DNA of 49,331 nt from VGWB01 sp964480945 (GTDB taxonomy: Bacteria > Bacteroidota > Ignavibacteria > UBA10030): positions 1 to 49,331 of the forward strand of contig CAYZRX010000023.1 in NCBI GenBank assembly GCA_964480945.1. Reading direction: 5' to 3'. Shown here piece after piece: positions 1 to 8,981 of this stretch. Under the pieces are notes generated by a model that was not told the DNA's origin, made no database searches, and saw nothing but the letters and a program-made list of their open reading frames with translations. The position numbers and the translations under genes were made by a program. How positions within the stretch are numbered: position 1 is the stretch's first letter; every line of letters begins with the position of its first letter.

Positions 1-2420
1 TTCTCCGACTTGATTCCGGGCGGCCCTTTTCTGATGACGATGTCTGCCACCTGCGCAATGGGGATCTGGGCGCCGGTGGGGGTCGGGATCAGGACACGTT
101 TGAGATCCTCGATGTTGTCACGGAGCTCGCGCTGATAACGAACGTTGACGGGGTAGCGCTCCAGGCCTTCGACCGTTTGCGTGACGTCCATACCGCCGAT
201 GGCAGACATGATCACGTCCTGCACGTCGCCGACCGTCAGCCCGTAGCGCGCTGCCTCTTCCCGATTGATATTGAAATCGAAGTAGTTGCCACCGACCGTC
301 TTTTCGGGAAACGCGCTGAGCGTGCCGTGAACATCCTTCAGTACGAGTGCAACCTTCTGGGCGAGATCGGAGAGGACTCCAAGATCCGGACCCATAAGCT
401 TGATACCCACCGGCGTCTTGATGCCCGTCGAGAGCATATCAATCCGCGTCTTGATGGGCATGGTCCAGGCATTGGTGAGTCCCGGAAAATGCAATTGCTT
501 GTCCATCTCCTCGACCAGCTTCTCCATCGTCATACCGGCCGGCCATTCTTCCTGCGGCTTGAGCGTGATGATGGTTTCTATCATGCTCAAGGGCGCAGGG
601 TCTGTAGCCGTCTCAGCCCGACCGATCTTCCCGAATACGGTGTTCACCTCCGGGAACGTTTTGAGGATCCGATCGGTCTGCTGCAGGAGCTGTTTTGCCT
701 TGGTGATAGATAAGCCGGGATCTGTCGTCGGCATGTAGAGAATGTCCCCCTCATTCAATGGAGGCATGAACTCCGACCCCAAACGCTGGAGCGGGAAAAC
801 CGTCACCAACAGAATCACCAGCGCGACACCGATCGTGGCCCACTTGTATTTCAGCACGAACTTGATCACCGGTCGATAGATTCTGATGAGGAATTTGTTC
901 AGCGGGTTCTTTTCTTCCGGCAAGATCTTCCCGCGAATGAGATACCCCATCAAGACGGGAACGATCGTGAGGGAAAGGAGCGCAGCTGCCGCCATCGAAT
1001 ACGTCTTCGTGAAGGCGAGCGGCTTGAAGAGCCTCCCCTCCTGGGCCTGGAGTGTGAAGACCGGCAGGAAGGAGAGCGTGATGATGAGAAGTGAATAGAA
1101 GAGCGCCGGCCCGACCTCTTTGGACGAGTCAATGATGATCTGCCAATGATTCTTCGTTCCGCCCTCGCGCTCGATGTGCTTGTGGGCGTTTTCTATCATC
1201 ACGATTGCCGCATCCACCATCGCTCCGATGGCGATCGCAATGCCACCCAGAGACATGATATTGGCATTGATCCCCTGCTCATACATGACGATGAAGGCTG
1301 CAAGAACACCCACGGGCAGCGTAAAGATGGCCACAAACGCCGAGCGAAAATGGAGCAGGAAGATGATGCAGACAATCGCCACAACGATGCTTTCCTCGAT
1401 GAGCTTGTTCTGGAGATTGTCAATGGCCCGCTCGATGAGGCTTGCCCTGTTGTACGCGGGCACAATCTCCACTCCTTCCGGCAATCCTTTCTTCAGCTCC
1501 TCCAGCTTGCTTTCGACCGCGTGGATAGTCTTGAGCGCATTCTCACCGTATCGCATTACTACTATGCCGCCGACAACCTCACCTTCACCATTCCAGTCGG
1601 CAATGCCGCGACGGAGCTCCGGACCGAGATGAATGTTCGCCACCTGCTTCAGCATGACGGGCGTCCCGTTGCGATCCAGACCGATGGGAACGTTTTCGAG
1701 ATCCTTTACAGACTTGATATACCCCAACCCCCGCACCATGAACTCGGTCTCCGCCATCTCGATCAGTCTCCCCCCAACGTCATTATTGCTCCGCTGAATC
1801 GCCATCTTGACACGGCTGAGCGGCATATTGTAGGCGAGGAGTTTGTTCGGATCGACCTCGACTTGATACTGCTTGACGTATCCGCCGATGCTCGCTACCT
1901 CCGCCACGCCGGGAACGGATGTCAGCTCGTAGCGAAGATACCAATCCTGGATTGACCTGAGCTGAGCGAGGTTCAGCTTGTCGCTCTTGAGAACGTACTC
2001 GTACACCCACCCGACGCCGGTGGCGTCGGGGCCCAGGGTGGGCGTGACCCCCTGCGGCAGACGCTTCGAGACATAATTGAGATACTCGAGCACGCGGCTT
2101 CGCGCCCAGTAGAGATCGGTTCCATCCTCAAAGATGATGTACACGAAGCTGTAGCCGAAGAAGCTGTACCCCCTCACCACCTTCGCATACGGCACCGCGA
2201 GCATCGCCGTCGTAAGAGGATACGTGACCTGATCTTCGACCACCTGCGGGGCCTGGCCGGGGTATTCCGTAAAGATGATGACCTGGACATCCGAAAGATC
2301 CGGGATCGCATCCAACGGCGTGTTCACCAGAACAACGATGCCTGCGGCGATGAGAAACAGCGTTCCGAGTATGACGAGAAACCGGTTGTTGACTGACCAC
2401 TCTATGATTCGTTCTAGCAT
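1..2420 (-). CDS. cusA: CusA-type copper/silver RND efflux pump, 3' end cut by window edge
   Basis: Inner-membrane RND transporter that exports Cu(I)/Ag(I) through the adaptor and TolC-type channel encoded just upstream. I read 806 codons from the ATG at 2420 to the window edge, so the C-terminus is missing (family length is about 1,040). The N-terminus has the usual TM1 followed by the PDLSDVQVII motif. The TM4 signature GAMVDAAIVMIENAHK is the heavy-metal (HME-RND) form. The three methionines that bind metal in E. coli CusA (M573, M623, M672) are at M563 (YMPTT), M613 (APLSMIET) and M662 (RIDMLSTGIK), with the same 50/49 spacing. This favours monovalent Cu/Ag over the Zn/Co/Cd CzcA type. 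It starts 57 nt after the adaptor stop and is the last visible gene of the operon. Confidence 0.95.
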   Translation of the reverse strand, partial: MLERIIEWSVNNRFLVILGTLFLIAAGIVVLVNTPLDAIPDLSDVQVIIFTEYPGQAPQVVEDQVTYPLTTAMLAVPYAKVVRGYSFFGYSFVYIIFEDGTDLYWARSRVLEYLNYVSKRLPQGVTPTLGPDATGVGWVYEYVLKSDKLNLAQLRSIQDWYLRYELTSVPGVAEVASIGGYVKQYQVEVDPNKLLAYNMPLSRVKMAIQRSNNDVGGRLIEMAETEFMVRGLGYIKSVKDLENVPIGLDRNGTPVMLKQVANIHLGPELRRGIADWNGEGEVVGGIVVMRYGENALKTIHAVESKLEELKKGLPEGVEIVPAYNRASLIERAIDNLQNKLIEESIVVAIVCIIFLLHFRSAFVAIFTLPVGVLAAFIVMYEQGINANIMSLGGIAIAIGAMVDAAIVMIENAHKHIEREGGTKNHWQIIIDSSKEVGPALFYSLLIITLSFLPVFTLQAQEGRLFKPLAFTKTYSMAAAALLSLTIVPVLMGYLIRGKILPEEKNPLNKFLIRIYRPVIKFVLKYKWATIGVALVILLVTVFPLQRLGSEFMPPLNEGDILYMPTTDPGLSITKAKQLLQQTDRILKTFPEVNTVFGKIGRAETATDPAPLSMIETIITLKPQEEWPAGMTMEKLVEEMDKQLHFPGLTNAWTMPIKTRIDMLSTGIKTPVGIKLMGPDLGVLSDLAQKVALVLKDVHGTLSAFPEKTVGGNYFDFNINREEAARYGLTVGDVQDVIMSAIGGMDVTQTVEGLERYPVNVRYQRELRDNIEDLKRVLIPTPTGAQIPIAQVADIVIRKGPPGIKSE

Positions 2421-2477
2421 GGTTGATCTTTCATTTTCTCAGCTTTGTTCTATTGGTCTGCGCGCTACGAAGGCCGC

Positions 2478-3971
2478 CTACTGTTGTGAGTCATTCTGCT
2501 CCTTCGGCATCGCTGCCTGCTTTTTCGCCTCGAGCATCATCCGGATCGCTTCCTTCAGCCTGCTTTCCGAATCGATCAAGAACTGCGCGGCCGTGACAAC
2601 GTTCTCTCCCGGCACCACTCCTGCTAGAACCTGCACCAGGTTGTCCTGACCTTGAGGGCCTAGAACAACATCGCGAGGCTCAAACTTCCCGCCACCCTTC
2701 GCCACGAACACGACGTTCCGAGTCCCGGTCCGGATAACGGCATCCGAAGGAATCGCTGTGACATTCGAGCCGATGGAAGATGCGAATTGAACCGTAGCAT
2801 ACATTTGAGGCTTCAACTCAAGATTTGGGTTGGGAACGACAATCCGAACGTTCACATTCCGAGTTCTCTCGTCAAGGAAGGGATACACAAAGTCGACCCG
2901 TCCTTTGTATGTTTCTCCGAGGATGTACGAGACGTGCACCTCAACAGGCTGCCCCACTTTGACGAAGGGGACTTCATATTCATAGATCTTTGCGTACACC
3001 CAGAGCTTTGAGAGGTCGGCAAGCCGATAAAGATCCATGCCGGGCACGACGCGCATCCCTTCTTCCACCATCTTGTTGATGACGATCCCATTCGAGGGCG
3101 CGTAGAGCGTAACGGTCTTGCTCACCACGCCCCGTTCTTCGAGATCCTTGATCTGTTTCTCGCTGATATCCCAGTAGAGAAGACGGCGCCGGGCGGACTC
3201 CAGCAGCGACTGACCACTCTGGGCAAGCTCCTGGAACGTGCTCGACTCCAGCCCTTTCGCGTTCCGGTATGCGAGGAGATATTCCTCCTGGGTCGAGACA
3301 AGGTCGGGCGAATAGATCGTCAGCATCGGCTCGCCTCGCTCTACCTGTTGGCCGGTTTCATTCACGAAGAGCTTCTCAACCCACCCGGAGAATTTGATGT
3401 TCACCCGCTGCAGCGTCTCTTCATTGTAATCCAGATAGCCGACGGTCCGAATGACACGGTGAAGGTTCACCCTCTCGACAGGCGAAGTCTGCACTCCGAT
3501 ATTCTGAACGGTGACGGGGTCGATGACCACTGTAGGCCCTCCGGTCTGTTCTTCGCCTTCGTACACGGGTATGAGATCCATCCCCATCGGAGACTTTCCC
3601 GGCTTTTCCGAGATGTACGTCGGATCCATCGGCGCTCGCCAGTAAAGAATCTTCTTTCCTTTCTTCTCAGCCGGACTCTTCATCGCGGTATCCCCACTTC
3701 CTTGTTCACCTTCATACACCGGAATGAGATCCATACCCATGGGAGATTTCCCCGGTTTGTCCGACCTGTACGTAGAATCCATGGGGGCACGCCAGTAGAG
3801 GATCTTTTTTCCCTTCTGTGATCCCTTTGTTGCCGCCTCACTCTGTTGTGCGGGATCCTGCCGTTCTCCGCTTCCACATCCACCGAAGACGAACGACATT
3901 CCAGTCGCCAGGACGATCAACAGCCCGGTCAATGCGAGAACGCGGGATGATTCCTTCTTGTTGCGTTTCAT
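2478..3971 (-). CDS. cusB: RND efflux adaptor (CusB-like) lipoprotein with two heavy-metal-binding modules
   Basis: Periplasmic membrane-fusion subunit that links CusA to the outer-membrane channel. I place the start at the ATG at 3971, which has a strong GGAGGA Shine-Dalgarno; a longer in-frame start at 4025 would overlap tolC and lacks a signal-peptide layout. From 3971 the protein (497 aa) begins MKRNKK, then a hydrophobic stretch and a lipobox ending at Cys32. Two near-identical modules follow, residues about 56-88 and 106-138. Each reads KKILYWRAPMD...PGKSPMGMDLIPVYE, the heavy-metal-binding domain seen once in many CusB-like proteins. The barrel, lipoyl and alpha-hairpin parts follow (residues about 145-470). 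The Met-rich PMGM motifs in both modules suggest Cu/Ag handling. Confidence 0.92.
   Translation of the reverse strand: MKRNKKESSRVLALTGLLIVLATGMSFVFGGCGSGERQDPAQQSEAATKGSQKGKKILYWRAPMDSTYRSDKPGKSPMGMDLIPVYEGEQGSGDTAMKSPAEKKGKKILYWRAPMDPTYISEKPGKSPMGMDLIPVYEGEEQTGGPTVVIDPVTVQNIGVQTSPVERVNLHRVIRTVGYLDYNEETLQRVNIKFSGWVEKLFVNETGQQVERGEPMLTIYSPDLVSTQEEYLLAYRNAKGLESSTFQELAQSGQSLLESARRRLLYWDISEKQIKDLEERGVVSKTVTLYAPSNGIVINKMVEEGMRVVPGMDLYRLADLSKLWVYAKIYEYEVPFVKVGQPVEVHVSYILGETYKGRVDFVYPFLDERTRNVNVRIVVPNPNLELKPQMYATVQFASSIGSNVTAIPSDAVIRTGTRNVVFVAKGGGKFEPRDVVLGPQGQDNLVQVLAGVVPGENVVTAAQFLIDSESRLKEAIRMMLEAKKQAAMPKEQNDSQQ
3558..3806 (-). repeat. Intragenic tandem duplication of the heavy-metal-binding module
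   Basis: The stretches 3708-3806 and 3558-3656 encode the same 33-residue module and are visibly similar at DNA level. Most differences are in third codon positions. The linker between them (about 17 codons) also repeats the KKGKK lead-in. This points to an internal duplication followed by synonymous drift. Confidence 0.85.
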
Positions 3972-4021
3972 TCCTTCCTCCATATTCAATCGACATCGTT
4001 CGAACATCGCGATCATTTCAC

Positions 4022-5311
4022 TCACTCCTTTCCTGCGAGCGAGTTTCCGCCCACTGCTCGTTCCAACGCAGCAGCTATTTTCCTGTAGTTCGACTGTTCC
4101 TTGACATATCCCAGCTTTGTCTGCAGCACCATCCGTTCCGAGTCGAGCAGGCTGAGAAAATCGAGCTTCCCTGTCTGGTAGGCGGAGACGGCTGATTCAA
4201 GACTGCTTTGCGCCTGGACCAGGAGACCTTGACTGTACAAATCCAGCGTCTGCTGTGTGCTCTGCAGCTGGAAGCACAGATCGGCGATCTCCGCTTCGAC
4301 GCTGTTCTTCAGATTTTCATACGTGAGCCTGTTTGCCTGATCTGTCGCTTCAGCTTCCTCGGTCGCGGCAACGCGTCGCCCGAGCTGGATGGGCAAACTT
4401 AAGCCGATGCCGATTGAATACGCGTCCTTGCCGGCATCAGAAGCCATGCTGTTCTTCTTAGAGACTGTGATGTATGATGCCTGCAGGTTGAAATTCGGGA
4501 AGTACTCTTTGCGTGCAAGATCCTTCATAAACCCGCTCTTCCGGACCATTTCCCCCGCAACCTTCAGCTCCTGCCGCTGATCTAGCGCTTGTCGAACCAG
4601 AAGCGACTCGGACACCTCCACTTCCGATGTATCGATCAGCGCCGCAGGAGCGAGCGCTGAGTCGACAGGGCGATTCAGTAGAGCGTTCAGACGCGCTGCG
4701 GCCCCTTTCCGCATTCGATCAAACGATAGCTTCCGTTCGATGACACTCGATATCTCGACCTGGGACTTCAGCACGCTCGCCTGAATCCCTTCTCCGGTTG
4801 CGTATTTTCGTTCAGCCACTTTCGAGAAATCCCGCAGCAGCGACAGGTAGTCGTCAAGGATACTAACGGATCGATCGATCCAGTACAGATCGTAGTAGGC
4901 TTGCTTGACGTTGAAAACAATGTCCCGCCGTACCGCCTCATACTGAGCACCCGCGGCTGCACCGTCGGCATCGGCCATGTCCCCCATCAATCCGAGCTTT
5001 CCCGGAAAGGGAACGGGTTGCGAGAGCATGAAAATGTCCTGCTGCGGCCCGACCCTCGTCTCGGGGGACGAAAGCCAGCGGGTGTAGGTCACCATGGGGT
5101 CAGGCAGGGCGCTCACCTGCGGACTTCGCTGTCCGGCGGCAACCGAGCGCTGCCGCGCCGCGCGTATCTGCGGATTGCTGTTGAGGGCCTCAGTTACCAG
5201 GCTGTCGAGGTTGAGCGATTGTGAGCCGCCGGTTTGAGCGAGCAGGGCCCCGGGGGTACCGAGACCGACGAGGATGATCAGAGCGATTGTGATGAGCCGA
5301 GAGACTGCCAT
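4022..5311 (-). CDS. TolC-family outer-membrane efflux protein (CusC-like)
   Basis: Outer-membrane channel of the tripartite metal efflux system. The 429-residue protein has a Sec signal peptide (hydrophobic about residues 6-25, cleavage after LLAQ). Two long alpha-helical repeats follow, typical of PF02321; the first contains NPQIRAARQRS and the second QRQELKVAGEMVRKSG. A conserved YSIGIGLSLPI strand segment lies in the second half. The C-terminal helix has the family pattern AYQTGKLDFLSLLDSERMVLQ. It lies 112 nt after the Cys-rich ORF and 50 nt before the adaptor start, so the order is channel, adaptor, pump. No lipobox is visible, unlike E. coli CusC. Confidence 0.93.
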   Translation of the reverse strand: MAVSRLITIALIILVGLGTPGALLAQTGGSQSLNLDSLVTEALNSNPQIRAARQRSVAAGQRSPQVSALPDPMVTYTRWLSSPETRVGPQQDIFMLSQPVPFPGKLGLMGDMADADGAAAGAQYEAVRRDIVFNVKQAYYDLYWIDRSVSILDDYLSLLRDFSKVAERKYATGEGIQASVLKSQVEISSVIERKLSFDRMRKGAAARLNALLNRPVDSALAPAALIDTSEVEVSESLLVRQALDQRQELKVAGEMVRKSGFMKDLARKEYFPNFNLQASYITVSKKNSMASDAGKDAYSIGIGLSLPIQLGRRVAATEEAEATDQANRLTYENLKNSVEAEIADLCFQLQSTQQTLDLYSQGLLVQAQSSLESAVSAYQTGKLDFLSLLDSERMVLQTKLGYVKEQSNYRKIAAALERAVGGNSLAGKE

Positions 5312-5423
5312 GAGTTATGAACTCCTTCAAAGATGTCCATGCAAAACGACAACGTATGGTTCAAGGAATTTCCGCCGCAGGGTATACCACACCCGCTGCA
5401 GTGAGATGGATAGAGAGGAGTTC

Positions 5424-5855
5424 TTAGATCAGATAGGCCGAGTTGAGGACGTACTTCTCCACTGGGGGAGAAGAAACAGCATAAGTGAGGAGCTGAGCAG
5501 AAAATGTATGATAGGATCGAGCTGAGAGCGTGCAGTGGGACGAGATAGCACAGCCGGCAACCGCCTTGTTCAACTGTTGCTTGTGCGCCTGTTCCACTAC
5601 GGCCTGTTGAATTGCCAGTCCGCCGACGAGCGTCGTCATGTGGCACGTGAACTCAGCTTTGATCGAATGGTCGGATGAAGTGGCGGGAGCCGTTTGGCGA
5701 CAGATGTCGTCATTGTCACACGACGCCGTGTTGCAGCAGGAGGAGGTCTCCATGCTGCACTGACGGATGACCGCTGTGGCGCCGGAGCTCGCGAGGAAAA
5801 CCAATCCGGCAAAGATCAATTGAAGCGGCTTGGTATGTTTAGCTGAAAGATTCAC
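5424..5855 (-). CDS. Small secreted Cys-rich protein of the Cus operon, function unknown
   Basis: I do not recognise a family. The 143-residue product has an N-terminal hydrophobic segment (about residues 11-30) consistent with export. Eight cysteines follow at 33, 40, 41, 46, 52, 71, 102 and 108, five of them within 20 residues, with nearby Met and His. It is the first gene of the Cu/Ag efflux cluster, 112 nt ahead of tolC on the same strand. A periplasmic metal-binding or sensing role is therefore a reasonable inference from position and composition only. The coding call rests on an uninterrupted frame, the signal-like N-terminus and operon placement. It could also be a small redox protein, although no CxxC is present. 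Confidence 0.7.
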   Translation of the reverse strand: MNLSAKHTKPLQLIFAGLVFLASSGATAVIRQCSMETSSCCNTASCDNDDICRQTAPATSSDHSIKAEFTCHMTTLVGGLAIQQAVVEQAHKQQLNKAVAGCAISSHCTLSARSYHTFSAQLLTYAVSSPPVEKYVLNSAYLI

Positions 5856-6044
5856 GGATTCTGATCTAACAACACGTGTGCCAGGAGAGCAGTTCCTGCT
5901 ACACTCGAAAAATCGTCCAATATCCAGATAGAATGGTCTGGATCTGCAATTCCGGGAAGTCCCGGCGGCCCATTCTCACGTTTGACAACGAAATGGGTGC
6001 GGTGGGCTATACATTCGAATGCTTTCGCCGCATCCTCCCCTTCT

Positions 6045-8423
6045 TCACTCTTCACCGTTCTTATCGGAGGTTCCGTCTTTGAGGCGTGCCTCCTCCGCTC
6101 TCCGGAAGATCGTCAGTGCAAACCCGACGATCAGTGTCACGGTCCCCATCCAGACCAGGTTGATCATCGGCTTGATACTTGCCTCGATCACGAGCGTTTC
6201 TTCACGCTTCGGCGCGTTCGGAGCATCCGGAAGCTTGACCGCAAACTCGACTTTCGACGCGGCGGGATCATCCTGATTCGGCATCATTTGAACCAGGCTG
6301 AACTCGTACTTCTTGTTCCCGGCGGCCTCGTAGGCACCCGGGAGATACTGCGGGCCTCCGGGGCCGTTCTCCATTTTCATCGTAACTGGCGTTTTCTTGC
6401 CACGCTCCGAGATTGCCAAATCCACGTTGATCGTGAAGCGTCTTCCCTCCATCATCGCCGCACGTTGCTCGTCGCTGAATTCGAAGTCGACAAACTCCAC
6501 TTTCACGCCGCCGATATCTGCCGCCTCCCCTTTCTTCAGCGTCACGTCTTGCGATGCCTGGTCGTCGGGCGTCTCGATGGAAACGGGCGATACGTAGAAG
6601 TCCCTGTTGATGAAATTGATCAGGTCGGGATGTCGGATGGTAGAGTTTTCCTGAGTGTTGAAGTGCATCATCGGGCTGACAATCCGCTCGACATCTCCAT
6701 GCCGCACAGCAACGTTGAACGCGTACCGCTCGTTGTCGATCTGCTTGTATCCCAGGTATGTCAGTGTATATCCTAGAGCCCGAACAGGCTTCCCCCGTTC
6801 CAGGGGGACCGTCGTTTTCGTGTCATACCTCGAGGAGGTCACGAATCCCAGGCACATGATCGCGATGCCGATATGTGCGATCGAGCCGCCGACGAACTTC
6901 GGATTCCCCATAAAAATGCCGTAGCCGACCTGCAAGTTGGAGAAGAGTGAGAAGGCTGCACAAAACGTGAAGAGCAAGATGAGCGGCGCGGCCGACCCCA
7001 GGGCGATCAACTCGACGAGCGTCACCGCAAGTGCCAGTACAAGCGGCACCGCCATGCTCCTGAGAAGCGAGCCCGCCTTTGAATGCTGCCACCAGAGAAG
7101 CTGTCCCAGGCCAGACAGAAGAGTGATGACGATCCCCAGCGGGAGATTCGTCTTCACATAGTAACCGACTTCAACAGCGGACGCTTTCCCCTTGATCAAC
7201 CCGGTGATGAGTGGTGACGATGTCCCGACAACCACAAACAGGGCTACGAACGTCAAGGCGAATGCACCGACGAACAGCGCGAACTCGCGGGAGAGGATCG
7301 AATGCTGCGCCGGGACCTTCGGCATTTCCCTCATGCGCGTGAACAGGAGACCGAACCCGAGCCCCGTGAAGAAAACGAGGAAAGCCAGCAGCAACCAGTA
7401 CACCCACATCCCTGGATCCACGAACGAATGCACCGACGTATCCCCCAACACGCCGCTGCGCGTGAGAAACGTACTATACAGAACCATCACGAATGTCAAG
7501 AGGCTGAGGACAAAATTCGTCCTGACAAACGCCCCGCTCTTGCGTTGCGTCAGCGTTGTGTGAATCGAAGCGACGCAGAGGAGCCATGGAATCAGCGAGG
7601 AGTTTTCGACGGGATCCCATCCCCAGTAGCCGCCCCAGCCGAGCGTCTCGTACGCCCAATAGCCTCCGAGGATGATCCCGGTACCCAGCACCATCGCACC
7701 GAATGCGGACCAGGGCGTCGCCACGCGAATCCACGACTTGTAATCACGCTTCCACAGTCCCGCGACGGCAAGCGTATAAGGAACCGCCATCGAAGAAAAG
7801 CCGGTAAAGAGGATCTGCGGATGGATCACCATCCAGTAATTCTGGAGCAGAGGATTCAGGCCTCTCCCCTCAGCCGGGTACTGGGCCCAGATGTTTCTTG
7901 CGGCGTCGAGCATGAAGTAATGCGTAACGCCGGCAGGGATAGGTCCGGTCTGAATAAGATCCTTCGGGAACGAGCTCCATATCATCGCAAAGGGATTCTT
8001 CACAACGAGCATGAGAAGGAGGAACGAGAGAATGAGGGAGTAGACGGCCATCACCTCCGGCTCGTAATCCTTGCGCGAGGCATACATCATCAGAAACACG
8101 CCGATGATCGACGTGTAGAGCGCCCAGAGCGTGAAGCTCCCTTCCTGACCGGCGTAGAAGGTTGAAACGAGGAGAGGAAGGGGAAGCGTCGTGGAGCTGT
8201 AGCTCCAGACGTACGTGTACTGAAATTGGTGAGTGAGAATGAGATAGAGAAAGATGGCAGAAGAGCTGATGAGCGAGAGGACGGCAAGGTGGTAGCTGTT
8301 CCTCGCGAAGATCAGCCAGCGTTTCGCGCCCTCCCGATGGACGCGATAGTAAAAAAAGGCCGCGGCGAGCGCGGCACCAAAAGCAATCTTGACAATAATC
8401 CCCCCCACGATCCCGACCATCAT
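6045..8423 (-). CDS. ccmF: CcmF-type cytochrome c haem lyase
   Basis: Integral membrane haem lyase that takes haem from holo-CcmE and attaches it to apocytochrome c on the outer face of the membrane. The 792-residue product has many hydrophobic helices and the haem-handling WWD domain at about residues 263-280 (WGGYWGWDPVENSS). It also has the CcmF motif around GRGLNPLLQNYWMVIHPQ (about 187-204) with a candidate haem-ligand His, and a C-terminal extracytoplasmic domain before a last TM segment (about 755-775). It is longer than the roughly 650-residue proteobacterial CcmF. It is the last gene of the ccmABCDEF run and starts 18 nt after ccmE. Confidence 0.95.
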   Translation of the reverse strand: MMVGIVGGIIVKIAFGAALAAAFFYYRVHREGAKRWLIFARNSYHLAVLSLISSSAIFLYLILTHQFQYTYVWSYSSTTLPLPLLVSTFYAGQEGSFTLWALYTSIIGVFLMMYASRKDYEPEVMAVYSLILSFLLLMLVVKNPFAMIWSSFPKDLIQTGPIPAGVTHYFMLDAARNIWAQYPAEGRGLNPLLQNYWMVIHPQILFTGFSSMAVPYTLAVAGLWKRDYKSWIRVATPWSAFGAMVLGTGIILGGYWAYETLGWGGYWGWDPVENSSLIPWLLCVASIHTTLTQRKSGAFVRTNFVLSLLTFVMVLYSTFLTRSGVLGDTSVHSFVDPGMWVYWLLLAFLVFFTGLGFGLLFTRMREMPKVPAQHSILSREFALFVGAFALTFVALFVVVGTSSPLITGLIKGKASAVEVGYYVKTNLPLGIVITLLSGLGQLLWWQHSKAGSLLRSMAVPLVLALAVTLVELIALGSAAPLILLFTFCAAFSLFSNLQVGYGIFMGNPKFVGGSIAHIGIAIMCLGFVTSSRYDTKTTVPLERGKPVRALGYTLTYLGYKQIDNERYAFNVAVRHGDVERIVSPMMHFNTQENSTIRHPDLINFINRDFYVSPVSIETPDDQASQDVTLKKGEAADIGGVKVEFVDFEFSDEQRAAMMEGRRFTINVDLAISERGKKTPVTMKMENGPGGPQYLPGAYEAAGNKKYEFSLVQMMPNQDDPAASKVEFAVKLPDAPNAPKREETLVIEASIKPMINLVWMGTVTLIVGFALTIFRRAEEARLKDGTSDKNGEE

Positions 8424-8441
8424 CTCCGGCGTTCCTCCTCG

Positions 8442-8831
8442 CTAAAGGGTCTTCTTCACTGATTCCGAGCTGCCCTCATACTTCGATGGACACTTCGTCA
8501 GCACATCCGTCGCGTGGAACTCACCATTCTGGAACGTTCCTTTGGCGACGATGCTCGTCGCGAGCTCGAAGTTGTTCGGCTGCGCCCCGTCGAGCACGAC
8601 CTTCACGACCCGATTCGCGTCATCTTTCATATAGAAGGTAAACGTCACCTTGTCCGGGTCGAAACTGGATCCTTGTTCCTTCACCCACTCACCCTTCACC
8701 TGGACTTTCTTGTGCACGCGTTCCGCCCCGCTGAAGTCCATGTATTCGACATTCGACTGCAGAAAGTTGACCGCACCCAGGACGATCCCGACGATGACGA
8801 CAATACCACCGATGATGATCTTTGGCTTCAT
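8442..8831 (-). CDS. ccmE: CcmE haem chaperone, Cys (CxxxY) variant
   Basis: Membrane-anchored periplasmic OB-fold chaperone that binds haem covalently and passes it to CcmF. The 129-residue protein has one N-terminal TM anchor (about residues 4-22) and a beta-rich domain with VKGEWVKEQGS and VAKGTFQNGEFHATDVL. In most bacteria the haem-binding residue is a histidine in HxxxY. Here the motif is C114-PSK-Y118, so the His is replaced by Cys. This is the CxxxY form known from some archaea and sulfate reducers. It starts 4 nt after ccmD and ends 18 nt before ccmF. Confidence 0.94.
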   Translation of the reverse strand: MKPKIIIGGIVVIVGIVLGAVNFLQSNVEYMDFSGAERVHKKVQVKGEWVKEQGSSFDPDKVTFTFYMKDDANRVVKVVLDGAQPNNFELATSIVAKGTFQNGEFHATDVLTKCPSKYEGSSESVKKTL

Positions 8832-8835
8832 TCGT

Positions 8836-8973
8836 TCATTCCTCTTTCGACTGATCCTCGAGATGTTTCAACCTCTTATCGAGCCTCGTGAGATACCAAA
8901 TGATCCCCCCCCAGATGAGGAGGACGATGATCAATACTATAAACATCTGATTCTGGCTAAGAAATTCCATCAT
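8836..8973 (-). CDS. ccmD: CcmD-like small membrane protein
   Basis: This short gene lies exactly between ccmC and ccmE, where CcmD is expected. Reading the minus strand gives 45 residues (or 44 from the second of two adjacent ATGs, at 8970). One TM helix (FIVLIIVLLIWGGIIWYL) is followed by a basic/charged tail with RLDKRLKHLEDQ, ending at a TGA at 8836-8838. In known systems CcmD stabilises the complex of CcmABC with holo-CcmE. The tail is the usual short coiled-coil-like region. Assignment rests on size, topology and position, because CcmD sequences are poorly conserved. Confidence 0.85.
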   Translation of the reverse strand: MMEFLSQNQMFIVLIIVLLIWGGIIWYLTRLDKRLKHLEDQSKEE

Positions 8974-8981
8974 AGGGAGCC

